Below the pieces are notes generated by a model. It made no database searches. It had not been told where the DNA came from and saw nothing but the letters and a program-made list of their open reading frames with translations. Positions 9,488 to 18,393 of a stretch of DNA of 64,000 bases are shown here, one piece after another. Positions within the stretch are counted from its first letter, which is position 1. Every line of letters begins with the position of its first letter. Location of the stretch: assembly GCA_021603905.1 (NCBI GenBank), contig BQIU01000010.1, forward strand, positions 1-64,000. The letters run 5' to 3'. Source of the stretch: Nitrospirales bacterium (GTDB lineage Bacteria > Nitrospirota > Nitrospiria > Nitrospirales > UBA8639). The translations under genes were made by a program, and so were the position numbers.

Positions 9488-10228
9488 TCAGCGGGCGTCT
9501 AATGTGCTGAGCAAGTTGTGAGCCTCAGGAAGAAAGTGATGAGTCCACGTGTACGGGTAATGTGGGTGTGTCGCTTGGATGACGGCAAGTAATTGCTTAC
9601 GAGCGGCCTCTTGTTTGTTTTGCTTGATGAACAGTTTTGCCAGAAGCAGTCTCGCATTGGTGTAGCGCTCATCAATGGCGATCGCTTGCTCGAGATGATG
9701 TTGAGCTTTTTCTTCATCTCCGCCCAGCATCCAGGGGAGTTTCGCTAACAACCCGCCCAGCATCTGATGTGCCGGAGCATGGGTGGGGTCGAGGGTCAGT
9801 GCTTGCCGGACATGTAATAAAATTTCCTTAATATTTATCATCCCGATTGCGTAACTTTTGAGTCGAGTGGCATTGCCGAGATTTGCCGCATAGAGAAAGT
9901 GTGCTTCGGCATTGAGTGCTTCGAGTGCCATGGCCTGTTTGGCGTGACGTGCCCCTGCCTCATAGGCCGACAGTCGATGCGGGTTTTCCGTAAAAAGATC
10001 ATCCCCCATATTGAGGTGCAGTTCGGATAGCTGAAGCAAGAGTGGTACGTTGTCTGGATGCTGTGCGAGTTCAGCAGTCAGCGATGTCAGATCTGCGTGA
10101 AGGGAATGCGGGTATCCGTTGGGGATGCTGTCGCGTTGAGCCCATACGAGAGTGGACAATAACAACATACAGCTCAAACTCAGCAGAATGAATACGGAGT
10201 AGACCTTATTGCCGGTCGGGGTGAACAT
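9488..10228 (-). CDS. Exported TPR-repeat protein
   Basis: A 246-aa protein when begun at the ATG at 10228, which gives a proper Sec signal (SVFILLSLSCMLLLSTLVWA, then QRD). The mature part is made of TPR-like helix pairs: NVPLLLQLSELHLNMGDDL, EAGARHAKQAMALEALNAEAHFLYAANLGN, HVRQALTLDPTHAPAHQMLGG, HLEQAIAIDERYTNARLLLAKLF. The track start at 10342 would overlap the upstream gene by 137 bp and hide the signal. It is the last gene of the four-gene minus-strand operon and overlaps the Lgt-like gene by 23 bp. Probably a periplasmic scaffold; partner unknown. Confidence 0.75.
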   Translation of the reverse strand: MFTPTGNKVYSVFILLSLSCMLLLSTLVWAQRDSIPNGYPHSLHADLTSLTAELAQHPDNVPLLLQLSELHLNMGDDLFTENPHRLSAYEAGARHAKQAMALEALNAEAHFLYAANLGNATRLKSYAIGMINIKEILLHVRQALTLDPTHAPAHQMLGGLLAKLPWMLGGDEEKAQHHLEQAIAIDERYTNARLLLAKLFIKQNKQEAARKQLLAVIQATHPHYPYTWTHHFLPEAHNLLSTLDAR

Positions 10229-11255
10229 AAAATTCAATAGATGAACCGGTGACTTGGCTTCTTCCGGTAAAGAAAAATATGAGGACCCACAAGATTTGAA
10301 GCAAGAAAAAAAACTCTGGGGTCCAGAGAATGTGCAAGCCATTCATGATGTCTACGGTCGAAATTGGTTCATGCGGCCAGAGCGGGAGCAATCCGATCGT
10401 ATAGGCTATCCCGGCGAGTGCCATTATTTGGTACGACGACCATGTTCCCTGGCCTCGATAATCGGCCCTCATAAACTCTGAGACGATTCGCCAGCCTTGC
10501 GTCACGATGGCTGTCCATGCAATGGCCAGGGTGAATTCCGCATTGAGAAACATGTGCATACCGATAACCCCAGTGAAGGTATTGACGAGTGCCGTCATGG
10601 GTTGAATGGGGATGAGGGGCACCGACTCTAGATTCGATTCATAGGAAGCTTTTTTATTCGGGCCGGTAAATTGAAGATGGACGTGCGAAAAGAGTTTGTG
10701 AGCGAATGGGCCGGCCTGGGAAAGCGGTTTCCCATAACAACAGCCATAACTGAGGCAGGCTAATCGTCCGACCCCTTCACCGAACGCCAGTGAAATCCAG
10801 AGCGTTGCCCATGCCGGGAGGAGAGGAATCTCTGCGTCACCATTTGTCTGGAGCCAGTTGAGAAAACAGATGGTCCACGGCGCCATGAGTATTCCAACAA
10901 AGGAGGATCCCCCTATTGTGAAGGTATGGGGCTTTTTTTCTACGGCTTTTGCAATGAACTTTGCGGTTGGCACCGTAATGCCAAGAAGCAGTATCGCCAA
11001 ATGAATGGTAGACGATAAGGCCACGCCGATTGTGCCTAATAAAATACAGGTAACGCTCACGGCAAGCGAGACGCCGAAAGCGGTCAAGGCGCCATAGTAT
11101 GTCAAGTTTAATCCCTTCCAAACTGTTGTCTGTGTTTTGTGTATGGGGACAATGGCGAGCATTTGCCATTGTTCTTGTGGTAAGGCATGGAAGGCCCATC
11201 GAAATACCATCCCAAGAATCAGACTTATCCCCAACAGGAAAACGATATTCTCCAT
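10206..11255 (-). CDS. Lgt-like (prolipoprotein diacylglyceryl transferase family) membrane protein
   Basis: A 349-aa polytopic membrane protein with about seven or eight hydrophobic helices. Motifs of the Lgt fold are readable: IGGSSFVGILMAPW in place of the HGGLIGG loop, GEGVGRLACLSYGCCYGKP in place of the GRxGNFxNGE box, and WRIVSEFMRADYRG matching the C-terminal RxxxEFxR box. The loop histidine of true Lgt and the HPTQLYE motif are missing (here IPIQPMTAL). It is therefore probably a paralogue with a different acceptor or donor rather than housekeeping Lgt. Four bases separate it from the upstream decarboxylase-like gene. Inference: lipid transfer at the inner membrane. Confidence 0.75.
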   Translation of the reverse strand: MENIVFLLGISLILGMVFRWAFHALPQEQWQMLAIVPIHKTQTTVWKGLNLTYYGALTAFGVSLAVSVTCILLGTIGVALSSTIHLAILLLGITVPTAKFIAKAVEKKPHTFTIGGSSFVGILMAPWTICFLNWLQTNGDAEIPLLPAWATLWISLAFGEGVGRLACLSYGCCYGKPLSQAGPFAHKLFSHVHLQFTGPNKKASYESNLESVPLIPIQPMTALVNTFTGVIGMHMFLNAEFTLAIAWTAIVTQGWRIVSEFMRADYRGQGTWSSYQIMALAGIAYTIGLLPLWPHEPISTVDIMNGLHILWTPEFFFLLQILWVLIFFFTGRSQVTGSSIEFYVHPDRQ

Positions 11256-11258
11256 GCG

Positions 11259-12311
11259 TTACTCGACGTCTGTGTCCGTGTGGTGCTCGCTTGTTACAGA
11301 ACGGTGTTGGGCTGTTGCAATCGTTGATCGTACTTTGACATTCGTTTCCACCAGCGGACGCCCAAAGCCTAATGAATAGCGGCTGAGAACATCTTGGCGA
11401 AACATGTTGGTGAGTAAATCTTGGCAAGGGACAATCCTGTTTTTTTGGAAAATGACGACATCGGTTGAACTGCCGGGACGGTAGAGACTTTTGGGCTGTC
11501 CTTTCTGAAGAAAGAGCCCTGCAGTGACATCTTGAGGCCTACGGTATTGCTCTGCGCTATAACATTGCACGATGGTCCCGATCATGAGCGCGACGATTTC
11601 GATCATGGCGACGAGTCCGATGCCTGACCCGCCGGGTACGTCGGTGTCCACAATGGTCACAATGCGTTTATTTTTTGAAAAAGGTGTGGCTACAGAAATG
11701 ACTGGTCCGGGATTGCAGGAATGATACTTCCCGGAGATTTCATAGAGATCGCGGACCGTCCCGCTGACGGGTGAATGATTATAATGATACTTGTCCGGAG
11801 TAAGACGAAAAATGGCATAGTCCCCACCGGTAAATGCTTGTTGCCATTCACTCTTGTCGTGTCCGAAAAGATCGGGGAAGTCGAAAAACTTTTCCTTTAA
11901 AAACAACAGAGATGACTCGAAGAACGATCCAAACAACACGCAGGCGTCGGCCGGTGAAGCAATCGATGAGGAGGCTTCCGCCATTGGGCGACAGTCCCAG
12001 TACCGGATTTTTCGTTCGAACACTTTTCTTGGAGTATCGAGTGACGATGGTGGGTCGACACATTCGCTTAGATCAATCTTCAGAGCTTCAAGGAACTTCT
12101 CAACGCCGCGGATTTTTGTCGAAAGCCATGAATCATAATTCCAATAGCCTAACAATTGCGACATGTAGGGAGAGGTGAGAGCGTGAAATAACCACGGAGT
12201 GTGCTCGCGCGTCGACGAATAGAGAAAATTCACAAGACGATCACCGTAGAATCGTTCCGTGATGATGTGGGACGTTCCCCGGTCAATATACTGGTGTGCA
12301 ATGTGGTTCAT
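11259..12311 (-). CDS. Phosphatidylserine decarboxylase-related protein
   Basis: PSD-family proenzyme that would cleave itself to form a pyruvoyl cofactor. The core reads SPADACVLFGSF (catalytic Asp), DKYHYNHSPVSGTV (catalytic His in the YHxxHSPVxG motif) and RPGSSTDVVIFQ, the equivalent of the LGST self-cleavage site. At about 350 aa it has a longer N-terminus than the E. coli enzyme, like the psd2/plant class. The start is uncertain (TTG 12356, ATG 12341 or ATG 12311; none has a strong ribosome site), and all overlap the upstream gene. The long operon partner suggests a specialised substrate rather than bulk phosphatidylethanolamine synthesis. Confidence 0.8.
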   Translation of the reverse strand: MNHIAHQYIDRGTSHIITERFYGDRLVNFLYSSTREHTPWLFHALTSPYMSQLLGYWNYDSWLSTKIRGVEKFLEALKIDLSECVDPPSSLDTPRKVFERKIRYWDCRPMAEASSSIASPADACVLFGSFFESSLLFLKEKFFDFPDLFGHDKSEWQQAFTGGDYAIFRLTPDKYHYNHSPVSGTVRDLYEISGKYHSCNPGPVISVATPFSKNKRIVTIVDTDVPGGSGIGLVAMIEIVALMIGTIVQCYSAEQYRRPQDVTAGLFLQKGQPKSLYRPGSSTDVVIFQKNRIVPCQDLLTNMFRQDVLSRYSLGFGRPLVETNVKVRSTIATAQHRSVTSEHHTDTDVE

Positions 12312-14790
12312 GGGTCGGGTTCGGCGATGGCGAGTCGGCATGTGACTCGCTATCAATGTGAATGGTGAGCAATGTTAACCGAATCAGTTTGATGATGGTC
12401 TGGATATCTCCACATTCGTTGATGATGTCTTGTTTGACGGACTGGAGAAACGCTGTGGTGGATTCCGCATGTCCAACGATGGATCTGGCGATCGGACGAA
12501 GCGGATCGAGTTGAGGGTCGGCACTTGAATCGAAATGCTTCAGATCATCTTCTAATCCATTCAAGCCTTCCTGTATGTGATCCGTTCTCAGTGTGGTTCG
12601 GTAATACGACTCCGCAGCTGCATTACATTCTTCCCCTGACAGGTGAAGAGGTGATGATACACCCGCCTGCCGTTGTATGCCTTTTGTCAATTTTCCGAAT
12701 GTCGAGAACTCCGCAGGTTCCTCAATCCGTAAGGTCAGGCGATCGAGGAAATCCCCCAGTTGAAATTCTTCGATAAGATCGCGGGCATCTTCTCTCAGGA
12801 TGGTGACGAGCGCTCGGAGGTATTCGTGGTAATGGGCACGAATAAATTGTGGAAACCGGCGGCTAAGGCGAATGTGTTTCATTTTTGAAAGAATTTTTTG
12901 TAAAAAGAGATTTTCGGAATTGGCTCGAACATAAAATGTCGGAACATTCAGTGCGGCTCCAAAAAAGAGTTGCCGGCGCTCGCTTTCGATCGCAGGCGTG
13001 TCGGGAATATGGGCATGGGTGATGTCATGATGTGCAATATATCGAAACGCCAGGGCCGTCAGGAGTGCCTGAAGGTTGGCGGCATCGGCCAAATCATCTG
13101 TCAGACTTTCAAAGAGGCTATAGTAGCGCCCTTCAAATCCTGAAAACCCCTTTTCTGAACAGATACGCAGTTTATACAACAGATACAACGACATGCGTTC
13201 ATCGTAGATCCCGAGTTCACTCAGGTCCTTTTTCAGCCTACGATCATTTCCGAGTGTTCCGTCAAGCGCTGGGCATTGTTCAGTGCTGGGAAGAACGGCG
13301 AGATAATCAATTAATCGAAAGTCGGGGATAAAGTCTCCCTTGAGTCCGAAATTTTTGCTAATCATTTTATCGAGCCATAAGGGCCCAATTGGTGTGATCG
13401 GATTGCCAAAAATTTTTAGACCGGCTTTGCGTTTCCACCGTTGCCATAAGAGCTGGAGGTAGGTGTAATCGAGCTCATGGGAAAGAAACCCTAAGACTTG
13501 TTCCGGATGAAAGTCCCAAAAGTCGAGACGATAGGGAGCAGCGCTGTAGGTGCCGACGAATAACGGCAGGAAATGCTCGGTGATTTTGATGACGAGATCG
13601 CCAATATATTTTTCACCCCTCGGCATTTGGGGGTCAGTAGTGTGCTGTAATAATCGACTTAAACTTTGACTGCCGAGGCTTAGATGCGTGCCGTTGTTCG
13701 CCAGACTAATGTTTGACGGCGTAGGCAACGTGACGAGATTGCGATTGATAATGCCGGCCCCCTGTAATTTGGCGATGGCATTGACATGGCTCCGTGATAG
13801 GACTGTGTGGCACAAGGCCATGTAATGATGTTTTTCTTCTCCGCTGTCCCAGCCGGATAAACAGGGATTCATGAAGAGTTCTCGGTAAAATGAGTCGGAA
13901 ATGAGACGATTCAGCTCTTTTTGCCGTATTGGCGGGTGGGGCGCGAAGTAGACCATGGCTTGTTGGCCACGTTCAAGCAAATCGAACTTGTGATTCGCGT
14001 ACATAATCAGTAATTGACTAAGGAGATATCGTTTTGACGCTTCACGGCCGACGGCGTGTCCCATGTGCGTGCGAGGATTCATCTTGACCACGTAAAAACT
14101 GAACGTTTCAGGGGAAGTATTGTCGTTGAGAAAGTGATTCATCAATCGCTCCCCGAGGCCGCGAATGACATGATGAGTTTGTGGGGAGATACTGATCACA
14201 TCGGCGAGGGCAATCCTGAGTAAGTAACTGATCGGAATGCGGAGCCAATCTTCCCCGTGATGCGAGAAGAGGAATTTGAAAACGTCGCTTCGTCGTGGTC
14301 CAGTCGGATGCCTTTTATCTTCCAAGAGGTCATGCTGGAGGACCTGTTTCGAAAAGTGACTGAGTCGGTTGAGTGGAAAACGGACCCATGAGTTTTCCCA
14401 GACATGCTGAGATGAATCATTGACGTATTGTTCAAGTTCGCTAGCAGAAGTATTGGGCGACAATCCTGAAGCCGACTGCCTTACCATATTTTTAAAAAAA
14501 TTCGACGATGCCAGACTGATCGGAAGGTCGACGGCATCTTTAGAGCCAATCACGGCCGTTTGATATTCATTTTCGGTTCCAGCGGTCATGTCGTACGCAT
14601 GAAACGGAAGGGGATGGTCATGTGCGCCCGAAGCGCTATTCTGTTGTGACCATGCTTGGAGAAATGTCTCGACGATGTGATGATGTTCTGCCTGTGAGAG
14701 CGTTGATCGGTCGGCCGATAGGCCCTTAGGCATCCGGGAACGATATAAGCTCAATGGATACCTCCCTGTCTCGGTGAATTTCCAAAGCAT
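12283..14790 (-). CDS. Large protein of unknown function heading a lipid-enzyme operon
   Basis: An 835-aa, apparently soluble protein that I cannot assign. There is no signal peptide and no convincing membrane helix. It is rich in His and aromatic residues, with possible functional patches such as VVKMNPRTHMGHAVGREASKRY, FAPHPPIRQKELN, SNISLANNGTHLSLGS and LDFWDFHPEQVLGFLSHELDY. The last 150 residues look helical and amphipathic. It is the first gene of the operon and overlaps the PSD-like gene at its 3' end, so the two are probably translationally coupled. The ORF is long, with a typical composition and no frame break, so it is certainly a gene. Confidence 0.8.
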   Translation of the reverse strand: MLWKFTETGRYPLSLYRSRMPKGLSADRSTLSQAEHHHIVETFLQAWSQQNSASGAHDHPLPFHAYDMTAGTENEYQTAVIGSKDAVDLPISLASSNFFKNMVRQSASGLSPNTSASELEQYVNDSSQHVWENSWVRFPLNRLSHFSKQVLQHDLLEDKRHPTGPRRSDVFKFLFSHHGEDWLRIPISYLLRIALADVISISPQTHHVIRGLGERLMNHFLNDNTSPETFSFYVVKMNPRTHMGHAVGREASKRYLLSQLLIMYANHKFDLLERGQQAMVYFAPHPPIRQKELNRLISDSFYRELFMNPCLSGWDSGEEKHHYMALCHTVLSRSHVNAIAKLQGAGIINRNLVTLPTPSNISLANNGTHLSLGSQSLSRLLQHTTDPQMPRGEKYIGDLVIKITEHFLPLFVGTYSAAPYRLDFWDFHPEQVLGFLSHELDYTYLQLLWQRWKRKAGLKIFGNPITPIGPLWLDKMISKNFGLKGDFIPDFRLIDYLAVLPSTEQCPALDGTLGNDRRLKKDLSELGIYDERMSLYLLYKLRICSEKGFSGFEGRYYSLFESLTDDLADAANLQALLTALAFRYIAHHDITHAHIPDTPAIESERRQLFFGAALNVPTFYVRANSENLFLQKILSKMKHIRLSRRFPQFIRAHYHEYLRALVTILREDARDLIEEFQLGDFLDRLTLRIEEPAEFSTFGKLTKGIQRQAGVSSPLHLSGEECNAAAESYYRTTLRTDHIQEGLNGLEDDLKHFDSSADPQLDPLRPIARSIVGHAESTTAFLQSVKQDIINECGDIQTIIKLIRLTLLTIHIDSESHADSPSPNPTHEPHCTPVY

Positions 14791-15267
14791 TCCTGTTCGA
14801 GTTGCGCGGTCATTGCCTCCTGACTTTTATCGTTCGTTACTCATATGAAGAATATCGGTTATTGATGTTGCGAGTGAGTTGCTCTGTTGCTACTAGTGTG
14901 TAAACTTTTGTTTTGATCAATGTCATGGGAATGTAAACGCACAGGCTTATTCCTGAAGATGGATGATTCACCTTCCTTGCTTTTGTCTGTTGTACGGTCT
15001 TGCATGGGACATCGCTAATTTACGTGAATGTTACATGCCTCTAACCTCGTAGCAATCTTCCCTTGATAATCTACCACCTCAGCCATTTTGATTGTTCGCT
15101 CAAATTTTCTGAATTCTTAGTAAGGACGATGCTGTTTTTCGCATCTCAGTTTAATGATTCGTATCGATGGCTGAATTGTGGTGATCCCATATTGAGCATT
15201 GTTTGTGGCCTATTTTGAGTGAGATATACCCTGGTTGTATAAGTGAGTTCCTTGTCATGAGATATTC
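14791..15267. other. Divergent intergenic region
   Basis: A 477-bp AT-rich spacer between the minus-strand lipid operon and the plus-strand regulator/ppx genes. It must hold both promoters. I could not pick a convincing sigma-70 or sigma-54 element, repeat or small gene by eye. Confidence 0.5.
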
Positions 15268-15657
15268 ATGTCTTTAATTCCAATTTCAGTTGCTACATTG
15301 GTTAAACAAGAAGGCCCATATTCTGCTAAGCACACCTTGCAATTCCATCAAGCGACGCTGGATGTCTCATATGCAGATCGGACTGTTCGGTTAACTCGCA
15401 AGGAGTATGGAATTTTGCTAGAATTACATGCAGATCAGGGTCGAGTCTGTTCTCGTGAAGAGCTATTGGCCAATGTTTGGGGGTGTGATGTGTTTGTTGA
15501 TTTGAGAACGATTGACCGGCATATTGTGAAGCTTCGACGGAAGATTCAATATTTGAACCAACAGGATCTACATGTAGATACGATCTGGGGAGTGGGCTAT
15601 CGCCTTCGAGTTTCCAATGTCTCCTCAGATGAAATATCGGAATCTTGTCCTGAGTAA
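15268..15657 (+). CDS. Orphan OmpR/PhoB-type winged-helix DNA-binding protein
   Basis: A 129-aa protein that is essentially only a trans_reg_C domain: the beta platform (FHQATLDVSYADRTVRLTRKEYGILLEL), the positioning helix (CSREELLANVWG), the recognition helix (DLRTIDRHIVKLRRKI) and the C-terminal wing (VDTIWGVGYRLRV). The receiver domain normally found upstream is absent, and the preceding 30 residues are too short to be one. It lies 63 bp before ppx on the same strand, so it may regulate the polyphosphate genes without a phosphorylation input. The N-terminal start at 15268 is an ATG. Confidence 0.8.
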   Translation: MSLIPISVATLVKQEGPYSAKHTLQFHQATLDVSYADRTVRLTRKEYGILLELHADQGRVCSREELLANVWGCDVFVDLRTIDRHIVKLRRKIQYLNQQDLHVDTIWGVGYRLRVSNVSSDEISESCPE

Positions 15658-15720
15658 TATTCCCTCTGCTCCCTCGCCAATGTCTCTTCGCATTCTTCAT
15701 CATTCATACAAAGGACCGTC

Positions 15721-17268
15721 ATGAGTAAACTGGCTGTTATTGATATTGGAACGAATTCTATTCATATGATTCTTGTGGAAATTAGTTCTGATTTTTCCTG
15801 CAAAGTGATGGATCGTTTTAAGGATATGGTGCGATTAGGTGATGGAACCTTTACCCATCATATGCTGTCGGATTCCGCGATGCTTCGAGGGCTTGATGCG
15901 CTGAGAAATTTAACTACGCTAGCACGAAATAAAGGGTTTGACCGTCTTGTCGCGACGGCGACGAGTGCGGTTCGTGAATCAAGAAATGGAGGAGAGTTTC
16001 TTCAGATGGTCGAAGAGCAACTTGGCTTAGCCGTACAAGTGATCACGGGTAAGGAGGAAGCGCGACTCATTTATGTCGGCGTGCGAAATGGTATGGCGCT
16101 GTCAGATGAGCGGGCGCTGATTGCCGATGTTGGAGGAGGATCAGTCGAAGTTATTGTCTGCAATCAAAAGAAAGTGTTTTCAGGCAAAAGTTTAAAGCTA
16201 GGGACCATTCGACTCAAGGATCTTTATTTGAAACACGACCCTCCGACCAAAGGGATGCTCAAAGAACTGGAGAAGGTGATACAGCGTGGGCTGGAGTCAT
16301 GTCTGAAGGCAGCACGAAATCTGACCTTTTCACAGGTCGTCGCAACCTCCGGTACGGCGGCAAACCTTACCGAAATCATCTATCTTCGGCGAACGGGAAA
16401 ACCTGTCCCGCAATTAAATTTAGCCACCGTTCAGCTTGAGGAGATTCGTGCTGTTGAGGATGAACTGATTCAAGGGGATACCGATGCGCGATTGGCTATC
16501 CCAGGGCTTGATCCGAAGCGAGTGGATACGCTCTTGCCTGGGGTGATGTTTTTTCGATGTTTACTCGAACTCACCGGGCAAACAACATTAACAATTTGTG
16601 ATAAGGCGCTTCGAGAAGGGCTGATCTATGACTTTATTGATCGGCATCAAGATGGGTTGAAAGCGGAACAGGAAATTCCGAATACCCGTCGTCGAAATGT
16701 GATTCTTTTTGGACGACGGTGTCACTATGCTGAAGCGCATGCCTTTCACGTCGCGAAGCTGGCGCTGCAGTTATTTGACCAGTTGAAGTCGCTGCATAGC
16801 CTTGATGATCAAGAGCGGGAATGGTTGGAATATGCGGCATTACTCCATGATGTTGGGTATTTAATTCGCCGCAGGCAGCATCATAAGCATACGTACTACC
16901 TGATTAAGCATGGTGATCTTTCCGGGCTGACTGCCGATGAAGTTGATCTTGTGGCGAATATTGCCCGTTATCATCGTCGGGCTTCTCCCAAAGGCAAGCA
17001 TACAGCTTTTAGCGCATTATCAGGTAAACAGAAAAATATCGTCCAAGTATTAAGTGCCTTGTTGCGTGTCGCGGATGGTTTAGATCGGAGTCAGTTCTCA
17101 GTCGTTCAAGGTATTCATGTCTCGATTGGTCCCACTATTCAACTGGAACTCGATTGTTCAGCTGACCCAGAGTTGGAAGTCTGGGCTGCTCAGAAGCGCG
17201 CAGCATTATTTGAAAAAGTTTTTGATCGCCCCGTCCAGTTTGTGCTTCAGTTTTCAAATAGTGAATAA
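15721..17268 (+). CDS. ppx: Ppx/GppA exopolyphosphatase family protein with HD domain
   Basis: Hydrolyses terminal phosphates of polyphosphate and/or pppGpp. Residues 1-300 form the actin-like ASKHA phosphatase: phosphate-1 loop AVIDIGTNSIHMIL, catalytic Glu region ITGKEEARLIYVGV and phosphate-2 loop ALIADVGGGSVEVIV. Residues 330-510 are the HD-type C-terminal domain (WLEYAALLHDVGYLI, then HHKHTYYLI). At 515 aa it matches the long Ppx form. ATG 15721 gives the canonical N-terminus. Together with ppk1, CYTH-CHAD and SixA in the same 16 kb, a role in polyphosphate turnover is likelier than pppGpp alone. Confidence 0.9.
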   Translation: MSKLAVIDIGTNSIHMILVEISSDFSCKVMDRFKDMVRLGDGTFTHHMLSDSAMLRGLDALRNLTTLARNKGFDRLVATATSAVRESRNGGEFLQMVEEQLGLAVQVITGKEEARLIYVGVRNGMALSDERALIADVGGGSVEVIVCNQKKVFSGKSLKLGTIRLKDLYLKHDPPTKGMLKELEKVIQRGLESCLKAARNLTFSQVVATSGTAANLTEIIYLRRTGKPVPQLNLATVQLEEIRAVEDELIQGDTDARLAIPGLDPKRVDTLLPGVMFFRCLLELTGQTTLTICDKALREGLIYDFIDRHQDGLKAEQEIPNTRRRNVILFGRRCHYAEAHAFHVAKLALQLFDQLKSLHSLDDQEREWLEYAALLHDVGYLIRRRQHHKHTYYLIKHGDLSGLTADEVDLVANIARYHRRASPKGKHTAFSALSGKQKNIVQVLSALLRVADGLDRSQFSVVQGIHVSIGPTIQLELDCSADPELEVWAAQKRAALFEKVFDRPVQFVLQFSNSE

Positions 17269-17473
17269 TCATTTTCTCATTCCCTTCCATCACGTTTCCT
17301 GAAAATTGATATATGGAGATGACTTGATACCCCTCTAATGGGGCATTGCCCTGGTATATTCCTCAACCCTATTCTTACGTAGTCTCACCCAACCGTTTTT
17401 TCAGCCTATGGAAATTTTCCGCACGATTCATAATTTTTCGTGCTGCATTGAGCCACAAAAAAGGAGTGTTTAT

Positions 17474-17851
17474 ATGAGTGATGTCATGACTCGCAATCTG
17501 GACTTTGGGAAAATAGAATCCTACGATGAGCAAAACCTCGAACTGTACGTCAGTAAAGGGTCCCACGTCCATGGCGTCATTCGTGTGAAGGGGACGGCTC
17601 GCATTGATGGGTATTTTGAAGGAAAAATTCATACAGATCTGACACTACAAATTGGAAAAGATGCGGTCATTGTTGCGGATATTCATGCGAGTACGCTTAT
17701 TTCACAAGGACCAATTCGCGGAGATGTCATTGCCCAGCAACAAGTAGAACTATTAGCTCCGGCAACGGTTGACGGGGCCATCTCTTCTCCCAAGTTTTCT
17801 TTTGAGCAAGGGGTCCAGGTCAACGCCATGATTAAGATGGGCAAAAGTTAA
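17474..17851 (+). CDS. Bactofilin
   Basis: A 125-aa polymer-forming cytoskeletal protein (DUF583). After a short polar N-terminus, the right-handed beta-helix is visible as short hydrophobic repeats: SHVHGVIRVKGTARIDGYFEGKI, GKDAVIVADIHASTLISQGPIRGDVIAQQQVELLAPATVDGAI. The track starts at 17408, but ATG 17474 has AAGGAG seven bases upstream and removes a low-quality N-terminal extension. It is a single gene, convergent with sixA. Bactofilins scaffold cell-wall or envelope enzymes; the partner here is unknown. Confidence 0.85.
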   Translation: MSDVMTRNLDFGKIESYDEQNLELYVSKGSHVHGVIRVKGTARIDGYFEGKIHTDLTLQIGKDAVIVADIHASTLISQGPIRGDVIAQQQVELLAPATVDGAISSPKFSFEQGVQVNAMIKMGKS

Positions 17852-17889
17852 ACGAGAAGAATATTGAGGGTCGCCTCTCAAGAATATGA

Positions 17890-18393
17890 CTATGCTTTTC
17901 TAAGCTGTCTTAGTTGTGCTGGTCGTAACCACCATTCCAACCGTCCATGCCCGATTTGGGGTTTCTCTTTAAATTGAATTGCACAGGCTCCGGCTTTCTT
18001 GAGTGAAAGCCCTGGAATATATCTTCCAGAGATCATGAGGGCAGCCAATTGTCCAAGATGTGGTTCGTGGCCAACGCATATGACGGTAGCCTCTTCGGGA
18101 AACTTCGTGAGTATGGGAAAGATGGTGGTTGGCGCGTGATGAAAGACAAGCTCCTCACACAGTTGAATGGGTTCATGCAGGTTGAAGACCTTATAAGCAA
18201 TTTCAGCAGTTTCACGTGCTCGCACGTATGGGCTGGAGAGCAAATGGGTTGGTTGGCTACCAATCAGTGAGAGTCCTTCGATCGCCTTCTGGGTTTTCTT
18301 GATACCTTCGCGATTTAATGGTCGTTCGCTGTCTGCCTTGTCCCAGTTTTCTCTCCCAACCGCAATCCCATGTCTGAGTAGAATGCAATTCAT
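17890..18393 (-). CDS. sixA: Phosphohistidine phosphatase SixA
   Basis: A histidine-phosphatase-superfamily protein of 167 aa, the minimal SixA size. The catalytic motif near the N-terminus is ILLRHGIAV (RHG), followed by PLNREGIKKTQKA, LLSSPYVRARETAEI and the second catalytic histidine in VICVGHEPHLGQL. SixA removes phosphate from histidine phosphotransfer proteins. Members are often encoded near CHAD and ppk genes, as here. ATG 18393 is the natural start. Confidence 0.9.
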   Translation of the reverse strand: MNCILLRHGIAVGRENWDKADSERPLNREGIKKTQKAIEGLSLIGSQPTHLLSSPYVRARETAEIAYKVFNLHEPIQLCEELVFHHAPTTIFPILTKFPEEATVICVGHEPHLGQLAALMISGRYIPGLSLKKAGACAIQFKEKPQIGHGRLEWWLRPAQLRQLRKA

